In this document: positions 20,245-29,134 of the stretch, piece after piece
Numbering within the stretch: position 1 is the first letter of the stretch
Layout of the letters: each line of letters begins with the position of its first letter
From: Craterostigma plantagineum
Taxonomy: Eukaryota > Streptophyta > Magnoliopsida > Lamiales > Linderniaceae
DNA length: 64,000 bases
Reading direction: 5' to 3'
Assembly (NCBI GenBank): GCA_027422505.1
Contig: JAPQWV010000018.1
Coordinates: forward strand, 11,054,001 to 11,118,000
Program-made: the position numbers and the translations under genes
Notes under the pieces: model-generated
Told to the model about the DNA's origin: nothing
What the model saw: the letters and a program-made list of their open reading frames with translations, nothing else
The model's database searches: none

Positions 20245-20575
20245 TCAGTCCTTCTCTGGATGATAAATCTTGTAAAACTTGTCCTTTATAAGAATTTCGA
20301 GCTTCTTCTCAGCTAGCTGCCCAATGCTAAGCAAGCTGTTTTTCAGACCTCGCACATAAAACATACTAGTAATAATTTGAATGACACCATTTACTAGCAT
20401 GCGAACTGTTCCTTTCCCCATCACGTTCATGCTGGAATTATCGCCCAGTTTCACAATCTCTCTAAAACTCTCATCAATGTCATAGAAAAACTAACGCTTT
20501 TCACACATATGGTTGCTACATCCAGAGTCTAGAAACCAACATTCTTTCGTACCCGTATCTTTATCATCAGAATAT
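20245..20575 (-). pseudogene. pol: Copia-3 aspartic protease and GAG-pre-integrase start
   Basis: The reversed sequence near 20540-20500 reads WFLDSGCSNHMCEKR, the copia protease active site, followed by a stop. The frame reopens as MGKGTVRMLVNGVIQ, FYVRGLKNSLLSIGQL, typical of the protease C-terminal half. Confidence 0.8.
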
Positions 20576-20579
20576 GCCA

Positions 20580-21374
20580 TTAGTAACATTTCTTCATTGC
20601 TTTCGACATAATTTGCTTTCTCATCAGAAACCTTACTTGGACATTCATATTGAAAATGCCCAAGTTATGGCAGTGGTAGCATTCACCCCTGCCTCGTCCT
20701 CGTCCTCGCCCTCCAAAGGACTCTCTAATAGTGACTTTTAGTGCTTGCTCTTCCACGGCTTGAGACTTCATGCGCTGCTCTTGTACCAAAAGGCTGCTTT
20801 GGTGTTCATCAACAGTCATTCCTTCAAAATTCTTTGATTCTTGAATGGAACATACAACATAATTGAACTTCGGTGTCAACGATCTCATAATTTTTTCAAT
20901 AACATCTACATCCTCCATCTTTGCTCCGTTAAGTCTCAACTTATTGACTATTGTGAGAGTACGAGCAAAATAGTCATTTACAGACTCTTCTTCATTCATG
21001 CGTAGCACTTCATACTCTTGCTTAAGCGCTTGTCGATGTGCTCGTTGCACCCTTTCAGCCCCTTGATACTTCCTTTTCAAAGAATCCCATATACCTCTAG
21101 ATGTATCTTTGTTCAAAATCGTTTCCAAGATTGATCTGTCAATGGCTTGAAAAAGATAATTTTTGGCCTTCATATCCGTTAACGTTGCTTCATCAATTGC
21201 TTTCTGTTGGGCTGCAGTAGGCTGATTTCCTTCAGCAACAACAGGAATACCATCTGCTATTATATTCCAAAATCCCTTAGACTTCATGAAATTCTCCATG
21301 AGCATACACCAGCGATAATAATGTCCGTCGAGTTTTGGAATAGCAGGTTGCACAAATCCATTCTCAGTACTCAT
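20580..21374 (-). pseudogene. gag: Copia-3 Gag (UBN2 type)
   Basis: A 264-codon frame starts MSTENGFVQPAIPKLDGHYY and has the copia gag signature: FLMENFMKSK-like helix, NYLFQAIDRSILETI, GIWDSLKRKYQGAERVQRA, YFARTLTIVNKLR and MTVDEHQSSLLVQEQRM. An RGRGRGRGECYHCHNLG segment begins the zinc knuckle, but a frameshift destroys its second half. It is the longest intact piece of Copia-3. Confidence 0.85.
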
Positions 21375-21426
21375 TTTTTCCCTAACACAAAAGACTGCGG
21401 CTTTAGTGTTTCCAATCTCTCTCCAA

Positions 21427-21438
21427 GCTCTGATACCA
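21427..21438 (-). other. Primer-binding site of Copia-3
   Basis: Minus strand TGGTATCAGAGC, two bases from the LTR remnant that ends CTACA. Confidence 0.9.
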
Positions 21439-21486
21439 AATGTAGACTGTAAAAAGCGTTTGGAATAAAGGGAAAAACTCTAGCCG

Positions 21487-21714
21487 AACTTTGGGGCATG
21501 GCGGTGCGTCACCTTCGGCTAAGGGTGCACGTGCCATGCATATGGGTGCATTTGCTTGGTGGGACGCCCCGCCTGGCCAGGGCTTGGCTAGGCCTTGCGA
21601 GGAAAAGAATTCGAGTGACTGCGAAGGGCTGACTAACTTGAACGGGAGCAAGTTAGGCCGCACGAACCTCGAACACTTAGAAAATATTCTACGTAAACTA
21701 AAAGGGGCGTGACA
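21487..21714 (+). repeat. TR-GAG copy C 5' LTR, internally deleted
   Basis: Starts at AACTTTGGGGCATGG, about 13 bp into the LTR, where Copia-3 sequence stops. Near 21602 it jumps from CCTTGCGAGGAA to GAGGAAAAGAATTCGAG, removing the GC-rich core, TATA box and poly(A) signal, at a shared GAGGAA. Confidence 0.8.
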
Positions 21715-21755
21715 TTTGGTATCAGTGCCAGGTTTGCTTTGATCTCAGCCTGGAG

Positions 21756-22886
21756 ATGTCGGATAATCAATACACGACACTGCGAAGTCGGGTTTCCGAG
21801 TTGGAACGGAAACTTGCCATGGTGTACGATTTGATTTCGCCACCACCAGGCGAAACTATGGAGGGGATATTCCACAGAATGCTGGCTTTAGAAGAGGGTT
21901 CGCAAGCCTCAAGCCCCCAAGTGGAAAGGATGCGTGAGAAACTGCAGGTTCTAAGGCGGGCAGTTGCGAACATTCCAGGAGGGACGAACCAGACAAAGGC
22001 TAGGGAGCCTAGGTGTTTCTCTGGGACGAGGAACGCCAAGTTGTTGGAAAACTTCCTTTGGGATATGAAAACCTACTTTCGGGCTGGTCGGGTTCCAAAC
22101 GCCTAAAAGGTGACGGTTGCAAGTTCGTATCTTGAGGGAGATGCGAAACTCTGGTGGCGGGCAAAACGCTCCGGTGATGCGGCGGCAAACCGAGAAGAGA
22201 TCGGTACATGGGAGGCCTTGAAGAAGGAATTGAAGGGTCAGTTCCTTCCTGGCAACACGTCGTGGATTGCAAGGGAATCCCTGCGTAAACTGAGGCACAC
22301 AGAGACTATAAGGGCGTATGTAACGGAGTTTCACTCGCTCTTGTTGGACATACGGGAGATGTCCGAAGAAGATAAGCTGTTCAATTTCATGTCAGGATTA
22401 CAGCCATGGGCGTAGGTGGAGCTGCGTCGGCAAGGTGTCCAGGACGTGAATGCTGCGACGGGCGCATCAGAACGCTTGGTGGACTTCCAGACGGTTACGG
22501 AACCTGAGGCAAGACGTGATCGTTGGAAGAAGAAAGACATGTCCGAGGGGAAGGACAGGTCTGGTGAAATCACCAAAACCAGGGAAGTGATGGTTACTAA
22601 ATCGAAAGAGAAGCAACCTCTGACGATGGATAGAACCAACAAGGGATGCTTCATCGGCGATGGTGATCACCTAATGCGGAACTGCCCAAAGCGTACGAAG
22701 TTGGCTGCTATTGTTGCTGCGGAGCAATCAAGCGATGAGGCGGTGGAACCCCCAAGAGTCAGTTCGTTGCAATTGGTGGCGGCATATCCGACTAGGGGCC
22801 TTCGTCTTAGCGATAAGGTCCCGAACCACACTACCTCGACGAGGGCGTTGAGCGCTTTGAGTGGGGGTGGTTTGTTAGACCCCTAA
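21756..22886 (+). pseudogene. gag: Gypsy-type Gag, copy C, two nonsense codons
   Basis: One frame of about 376 codons is open from MSDNQYTTLRSRVSELERK to LSGGGLLDP except for TAA at 22104-22106 (after VPNA) and TAG at 22413-22415 (after LQPWA). At both places copy A has sense codons. The 5 bp missing in copy A are present here, so this copy gives the original frame. The zinc knuckle reads CFIGDGDHLMRNC: its second Cys is Gly. The stop codon lies 11 bp inside the 3' LTR. The two copies therefore carry different breaks. Confidence 0.85.
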
Positions 22887-23888
22887 CTTTGGGGCATGGC
22901 GTGACCGTGCGTCACCTTCGCCTAAGGGTGCACGTGCCACGCATATGGGGGCGTTTGCTTGGTGGGACGCCCCGCCTGGCCAGGGCTTGGCCAGGCCTTG
23001 CGAGGAACACGGCCCATGCGGCACACTGCGCGCGGGCAAGGCAGGGCATCGCGCGCAGCACTGCGCGCTGGCCTGGCCACGATGGGCGAGTCGTGAAGTG
23101 CGCGGGGCACAAGGCACTCGACATCGGCGTGCGAAGTAGTCACTGCGCAACGGCACAAAGTTGCCAAGGACGCACGCGCGGCGTGCGCAACAATCAGGCA
23201 GACATGTGCGGAACTCATGCGCGACGAGGGGGATCCTTAGGCAGGACGCGCGCGCGCTAAGGCAGACATGTGCGGGACTCATGCGCGATGTGCGGTGCCC
23301 TTGGATGGGACGCGCACGCACTGATGGCCTGATGTGCGGGACTTTGGCATTGGCTTGGCGCAGCGCCTAACTATGTGGGCGACATTCTTGGCCAAGTGCC
23401 AAGATGGCTCGGCTGGTTTGGCCCGGCGAGCAGTTGCGACAGTTTCCAGGGCGGTTTGGCTTAGCGAGAAGTTACCAGGGCGGTTTGGCTTGGCTTGGTA
23501 AGCAGTTTCCAGGGCAGTTGGATTGACCTGGCGAGCAGTTCCAAGACTCAGCCTGGCCGAAAACCACCCTGAGTCAGCAAGCAAGAAACTGCCTGGCGGC
23601 TGGCAGTTTCAGTCCGCAAAGAAACCTCCCCGGAGCAGTTTAGCCTGTTTGATCTTAGCCAACTGAATGGTGTCTTTATATAGCTTATGTTGCCTTCTAT
23701 TTTAGGCATCCGAAATAGTGCTGTAAACTGTGTTCTCGTGAGTCCTGGTATCTTTTTGGGAATAAAAGAAAAAGGTTGGGCTTTTCCCGTATCTCTGTTA
23801 TTTGCGAACTTAATCAAACAAAGACACGCTTAAGCAGCCAAACACGAGAGTTCTGTGAGGAAAAGAATTCGAGTGATTGCGAAGGGAA
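22873..23888 (+). repeat. TR-GAG copy C 3' LTR, truncated at its right end
   Basis: TGTTAGACCCCTAACTTTGG through the GC-rich core, TATA box (about 23676), AATAAA (23761) and the forward GTTCTGTGAGGAAAAG end segment. It lacks the last ~110 bp seen at 17000-17122. Confidence 0.8.
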
Positions 23889-24412
23889 CTTTGTTACATG
23901 CATACGCATAAACACTTCAATCGCATTTCAAGCATTTGTTTTAAATTAAAAATTCAATTGGTATTTAGATTGAAATAAAATCAACTTATTACATTCTCCG
24001 AAATGGTACATAACGTTTAATGATCAAGGTAATAATAATCTTTCTATTTATTTTATTGAGAGAGAGCACCAATAATAGGTCTCAAATGGAATGGTATGGC
24101 AATCATTACAATTACTATTTTCTCTTGATTTTAAATATATTCCGAATATCCTTTAAAGTCATTTTTTACATACTTAAAAATAATATTTTCACCTATAAAA
24201 ATAATTTAAAATATAAATTAATATGTTACAACGTAGGCAGAGACATTTGCGTGTGCAGAAATATACTAGACTCAATAAAATTGGGTACGGCGATTACAAG
24301 CATGACCTATATAAATACCCGTCCTATGCTATTACCACAAAGATCATCATCACACACCACCACTCAGTTAGAACGTAGCAACACAAAAGAATCTTTAATA
24401 CGCCGAACAAAG
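23889..24412 (+). promoter_or_regulatory. Old promoter region of the acyltransferase pseudogene
   Basis: About 520 bp of AT-rich single-copy-looking DNA. A TATA box, TATATAAATA (24308-24317), lies about 95 bp before the ATG at 24413, which fits a plant core promoter and 5' leader. Confidence 0.5.
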
Positions 24413-24885
24413 ATGGCCAAAACAACATTCGACGTGAAAAGACGAGCGCCGGAATTGATCCGACCATCCAAGGCCAAACCTCACGAGTTCAAATACCTCT
24501 CTGATATAGACATCCAAGAGAGCCTTCATTATCAAATAGTGGTCATCAGCTTCTACAGTGCGAATCCCTCGATGACCGAAGACCCAGTGAGAGCCATTCG
24601 TAGGGCCACCAGAGAAGCGTTGGTGTTTTACTATCCCTTCGCCTGAAGGCTTAGAGAAGAAGCCGACAACATTAGGAAGTTAGTGGTAGAATGCACTGCC
24701 GAGGGCATGCTATCCGTCGAGGCCGATGCAAATGTCTCATTGAGCGACCTTGTCGAGGAGGGTCTTCGGCCTCCTTTTCCGTATTTGGAGGAGCTTCTCA
24801 ATAACGTGCCTGGATCCGATAGGATACTCCATTGTCCTTTAATGCTCGTTCAGGTTACTTGAATTTCCCGAAGTGGGACTATAAT
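24413..24885 (+). pseudogene. BAHD acyltransferase, first part only
   Basis: From the ATG at 24413 the product has the N-terminal signature of plant BAHD acyltransferases of the alcohol acyltransferase type: FDVKRRAPELIRPSKAKPHE, YLSDIDIQESLHYQ, NPSMTEDPVRAIRRATREAL and VFYYPFA. TGA at 24644-24646 replaces the Gly codon of the usual YPxAGRLRE; the frame goes on as [41 protein letters not shown] second TGA lies at 24860-24862 after LMLVQVT, where the family usually has Arg. Homology stops near 24885, before the catalytic HXXXD motif, where a fold-back element begins. Members transfer acyl groups from CoA to alcohols or amines. This is the only host-gene-like sequence in the window, and it is dead. 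Confidence 0.85.
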
Positions 24886-25475
24886 CTTTTTAAATGACCA
24901 TTTTACGTAACAAATTTCAGCTTGAATCATGGGGTGTATCATATAATACTTTTTTGGGCGAACGACATTTTTTGTCCGCGATATTTGGGGCGTGGGCGCT
25001 TTCGGTCCCCCATGTTCCAAGGTGCCACTTTTGGCCCCAATGTACGAATTTGGGCCGTTTCGGTCCCCCATCTCCTTTTACTCAACATAAAACCTTATAA
25101 CAAGTCTTCTTCTTCGACTTAATGCACATTATCATCATTACAGATCACATTTAGGGAAGGATTGACGACATTGAACTCGAGTCAAATTTGATGCGTAATG
25201 ATGTTCACGTATTTTAGTCGAAGAAGATGATGAGTTATGAGGTGATAAGTCGAGTAAGGGAGACATGTGCTATTATGTGTTAAACTCGTGTAGATTAGTG
25301 ATTAGGTTAATCAAAGGACCAAAACTGTCCAAATCGTATCATTGGGGGGCTACAAGTGACACTTGGAACATGGGGAACCAGAAACACCTATGCCCCAAAC
25401 TTCGGGGACTGAAAATGTTGTTTACCCTACTTTTTTCGAAACGGTATTATGTATCGTATTATAACTTATTTGTCT
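24886..25475. mobile_element. Fold-back MITE, Mutator-like
   Basis: Two long imperfect inverted arms, about 24925-25120 and 25213-25466. The left arm has CGGTCCCCCATGTTCCAAGG and GGCCCCAATGTACGAATTTG; the right arm, reversed, has GGTTCCCCATGTTCCAAGTG and CCCCCCAATGATACGATTTG. The arms reach inward to TCTTCTTCTTCGACT (25105) against AGTCGAAGAAGATGA (25216). There is no coding capacity. Long inverted ends rich in this GGACC/ATTTGG wording occur in plant MULE-type MITEs. Exact ends and target duplication were not resolved. Confidence 0.7.
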
Positions 25476-25540
25476 CCAACATGCTTTGTCACGCTAGAAA
25501 GATTTCTTTATATCTAGGCTTGTGCAATTGTGTAACGACC

Positions 25541-25998
25541 CGTCCCATACCGGGTGTCACTATAGCATCGGTCCCTACCGGGACCAGTGGGGTTGGGCCC
25601 ACCACACTCCGACTGATAGTCTGGCCCCACTGTACCACCATTTAACCTTTTAGCGTGCTTCGTGCACTCGCTCACACGCACCCTGAGAAACTTCCCAGGG
25701 GGTCACCCATCCTAAGATTGCCCCAAGTCAAGCACGCTTAACTTCGGTGTTTCTATAGATGGACTCCCGAAAAGGTAGGTCGACCTTGGTGATATGAGTA
25801 GTACTAACAATTCCCTTATACGATTCTTAGCCTGACATGCCCATACATTGTCAGTCTCAGGATCCCCTCTCATTCGGGTGTCGGATCGGTTCGTTCACGT
25901 ACCCCTTCGCCTAGAAGCCTGCCAGGAGCCGCTCCTTGTCCGTGCACCTCTCTGGCACCGGCGATCACTCCCCGCCCTCATCGGCCCCGGGCGTCACA
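25541..25998 (-). repeat. Solo Cassandra-type LTR
   Basis: The reverse strand begins TGTGACGCCCGGGGCCGATG at 25998 and continues in the same order as the LTRs at 13082 and 13574. It includes the 5S-like segment and ends in the GTGGGCCCAACCCCAC region near 25590. There is no second LTR or primer site nearby. The left boundary is approximate. Confidence 0.8.
25691..25762 (-). promoter_or_regulatory. 5S-rRNA-like Pol III promoter segment in solo Cassandra LTR
   Basis: The minus strand reads AAGTTAAGCGTGCTTGACTT followed by GGATGGGTGACCCCCTGGGA, closer to canonical 5S box C than the copies at 13321 and 13818. Confidence 0.85.
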
Positions 25999-26221
25999 GT
26001 GCTCCACGGACTTTTGAGGGCGGTGCGGTACATGGATGAAGACCTGTGGAGCGTTGTTCTTTTGATATTTTTGGGGCTTCGGCCCGTGTACAGAGATAAC
26101 GATGTAGACTTTTTATATTAGTGTATATTATTTTAGGAAAAAGTTTTAATTAGACGGGCCTTCCGCGGCTTACATTGCGGAAATCCGCCACTAATTCTAA
26201 TTAGAAAGTAGGGTCGCCACA
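25999..26221 (+). repeat. Fragment of a gypsy LTR related to the Tekay-like element
   Basis: CTCCACGGACTTTTGAGGGC, TTTTTGGGGCTTCGGCCCGT and CATTGCGGAAATCCGCC ending GGGTCGCCACA follow the last part of the LTR of the gypsy at 29135-38790, but in the opposite orientation and more diverged. It abuts the remaining 28 bp of the Copia-1 3' LTR. Confidence 0.8.
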
Positions 26222-26249
26222 TAAAGCACAATTAAATGTATACTCTACA
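26222..26249 (-). repeat. Remnant of Copia-1 3' LTR
   Basis: The minus strand begins TGTAGAGTATACATTTAATT, as at 60290, directly after the purine tract. It is cut off after about 28 bp by the gypsy LTR fragment at 26221. Confidence 0.75.
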
Positions 26250-26261
26250 ATCTCCCCCTTT
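26250..26261 (-). other. Polypurine tract of Copia-1
   Basis: AAAGGGGGAGAT on the minus strand, immediately before the LTR start. Confidence 0.8.
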
Positions 26262-29134
26262 GTGCTTGATTGCGTTTCCACGCTGTTTGTCCTCGTCGGG
26301 CGTAATACGATCTGCGCAAGCCCAGCGCATACTCGTAGTTCGTCAGCGTGATCCTCAGTTCCAGTCGCTCCTCGATATCTTCAAGCAGTTCCATTAGGAG
26401 CGGCTGTTCTCTCACGAACTTGTGGATCCTTAGCATAGTGTCTCTATTGATTTCTTCCAACCTCTGCTCGATTTCAGTCTTGTTGATTTCAGTCTTCAGC
26501 ATCAACCTATTCTTCTTTGCTATTGGATTGTGGTAGGTGATGCCTAGGACTGAGCTGATATGCACGTGATTGTTGGGAAGCCCTTCCATCTCAGGTCCTT
26601 TGTTGAGCGGAGCGGTCATGTTGACCTTCTTCATGTTGCTCTCCAGAGCCATCTGAAGGTCGTGTGCGGCATAGTACTTGACTTGGCGCATCCTGAACCG
26701 GTAGAGTCCCTCGAGTCCTTCTTTCTTGATGAAGCCTTGATGACCTTTGTACTTTTCCACATATAGCTGATATAAGTTGTAAACTTCTTAGCAGGGATGT
26801 ATGGTAGGTCGCTCTCGCTTAGATCTTCTGGAGTTCTATCTACGCGCTCAATGGTGTAATGAGGTGTTGGAAGTCCTCCTTTGTCACAGCAGACGCTGAG
26901 TAGTTAGCTTATTGGAGAGAGATTCTTATAATGGCTCTTGGCTTGTGCCTTAGTCATCCCCAGCCTTATATCAGGTCCTAGTTTGGCCAGCATCCAGAGG
27001 TAGGTCATCCTCTTCTACTGATCCCAATGAGAGATCCCCCTAAGCTCGAACTCATTCGGCTTCTTAATTATGTCCGGAGACCTCCAAATGTTCTCACGAA
27101 CTTCTTCTAGGAAGGGGATTTCTATTCGGATGTTCTCCCATGGCGTGTCAATCCGAACGGTCCCTGGCGTTGGCCTTGTAGAGGGAACCGCCCATTGAGC
27201 AATTAACTCTGGTAGCCTTGGGGTATCTTGCTCGTAGTCTTCACTTCCTGAAGCTCGACGTCTTCTATGATCACGAGGTCTACAGATGCTTGTTGCAGAA
27301 AGCGCCGAACATTGTGAAGCCGTCGTCTTTGATGCTCCTCGGGCATGGAATGGGTCATCCACTGTCCTTCGAAAATATAATTTTCTAGGACCTCGTGTGG
27401 ATTGGCGTTATGTCCAGACGGTCCCCATTGGTCTGGAGCGACGAAGGGAGTGGCTTGGGTAGCTGCTAGGGCTATGAGCATTGTAGCACTTGCTTCTTCT
27501 TCCGGAAGCAAGGGGCTTGAGTATATCGGTGGTGTGGGCGGAGGCGTCCTGAGTGAAAGGTTAGTGGGTCGATGTGGGCGGTGTGGTGCGTGGTGTGGGT
27601 AGTATGGGTTTGGATGGTTTGTGTTTGGGTTTGGTGGGTTGTTTGGGTTTCACTAGCTCCAGCGCTTGTCTGCGTAGCGCCCGTGCCTTGTCCTTGGCCA
27701 CTTGTTGTTGATGTCCTTGGCCTCTTCACCCCCTCATGACCTGATCGTCATGTCTGCGTCGGAGTGGGAGCTTTGGCCTCGGCATGATTGGGTAGGTGGC
27801 TCAAGATGGTCTACCAGTCGCCTATAGAGGGACTCTTCCTGGGGCAACTGTATGGTAAGACCTATGAGGCGGGCCAGAAGGATGTCATGGAGCTCGGTGA
27901 TTGGGATAGTGTATGGGTTGATTAGGATGGAAGAGTGTGGTACAGGGTCGGTGGGTGTGGGTTGTGGAGGTGTGAGGTTGGGTTGTGACGAGGTGCCTTC
28001 AGAGACAGGTGCTTTCCGGGTATCTCTTCGTGATGTCTCGATTGCTTGGACTACTCTCTCCGTGGTTTTGTCTTCCGTAGACTGTACAGCGGCAGAGAGA
28101 GCGACGTGGAACTGCTCGTTCGTCACAAAGGGTGCGGACGCCTCCTGAGATGGAACAGGAAGACTGACGTCGCCTGTTATCAACCCTTGAGTAGGCACCG
28201 ACTGTTCAGGTTGGCTCACAGTCACTTGAGGTTGTGACTATATGAGACTTCCACCCAATCCTTGAATTGAATCTTGAAGATTCGGCTCTATGGGCGTTGG
28301 GGCAGGCTCGGGTTGCGCCTGCGAACCAGACACCACGAGATTTGGTTGCGGCTCAAGATTGAGTGAAGAAGTGCCAGCAACACTTGTCGATGTGGTCAGC
28401 ATAGTATCTGGTGCGTTGGTGACGGCTGGGAAGAGGGACTCCAGTTGAATGCTAAGTCTCCTTGGAGTCCTCCTTATCAGGCTTATTTCCTCGTCCGACT
28501 CCGTGTCAGACGGGGTGGCCGTGTGAGGAGTGATGTCACGATGGACGTCCCCCAGTGCCTGATATGTCACCGGTGGAAGAGAGCTTTGCCCCCTTTCTAC
28601 TTCAGGCTGTGCTACTGATGGGAGAACCTCCTCAAAGGTTTCTTGGAGCACGCCAACATTAACGGGCACTTCCACTTAATATTCATGTGCAGGAGCCTCG
28701 AGCGCCATCTCAGTAGCCACGACGTCTATCAATGTATCATCTACGTCGGGTATTGGGTCTTCGACCAATGGAGACTCCTGTTGAAGCTCCTGAGCGACAA
28801 CATCTATCATCGTGTCGTTAGGGCCTTGGTGATATTGCGGTTGGGGAGGGCTCATATGTACATCTGCCGGGGGCCCTCTGATCATTTCCTCAGTTAGATT
28901 GTGTTGCCGACAAAATCTCTGATACTCAGCTCCCGCGGGGTCGGCGAGCCTGAGTAGGTGGAGCGGAATTGGCATCGAAGGCTGTGCAAGGTCCACCAGC
29001 CATGGGTTGTGGAAGAATTTGAGCCGAGGCGGCTGATAGGTTCCTCCCGGGGGCAGGCGAAGAATGTTCTGCTCGTACATCTCCATGTGTTGGCGGGTGA
29101 TGACGGAGAACCATCTCGCGTACGGCACGTTCTT
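26262..29134 (-). pseudogene. Copia-1 ORF2, 3' part (env-like position)
   Basis: This continues the frame interrupted at 38796: the first residues here are VPYARWFSVITRQHMEMYEQ. The frame goes through proline- and acid-rich low-complexity sequence, with a TAA at 28676 and a TAG at 28235, and is open to 27734. After that it shifts frame: a Thr/His-rich run (27730-27540), LPEEEASATMLIALAATQAT (27511), and a C-terminal charged, coiled-coil-rich part (26760-26245: EINKTEIEQRLEEINRD, LLEDIEERLELRITLTNYEY). No membrane segment or known enzyme domain was seen. The function is unknown; I infer only its position as an extra ORF after pol. Confidence 0.6.

Larger units (their letters stand above)
17626..21490 (-). 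mobile_element. Copia-3, Ty1/copia element in antisense, truncated at both ends
   Basis: Minus-strand order gag, protease, integrase, RT, RNase H is Ty1/copia. The 5' side has the primer site (reverse of GCTCTGATACCA at 21427-21438) and about 50 bp of LTR (21441-21490), which then joins TR-GAG LTR sequence. The 3' side stops just after the RNase H motif IMTKPLKS and joins TR-GAG copy B, so the 3' LTR is missing. Frames are broken at several places. It lies between two TR-GAG copies as part of a composite and no target duplication was found. Confidence 0.85.
21487..23888 (+). mobile_element. TR-GAG-type LTR element, copy C
   Basis: This copy shows the whole plan: LTR (21487-21714, with a large internal deletion), primer site TGGTATCAGTGCC (21717, one change), gag (21756-22886), purine tract and 3' LTR from 22873. 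The element between LTR and LTR holds only gag. The 3' LTR is cut at about 23888 (GCGAAGGG, then unrelated AACTTTGTTACATGC). It is related to copies A and B by high similarity over gag and LTR. It has no polymerase and must rely on another gypsy element. Confidence 0.85.

Noticed and set aside
27472..27729. Thr/His-rich protein as an independent gene
   Set aside because: It is a low-complexity part of the broken Copia-1 ORF2 read in a shifted frame.
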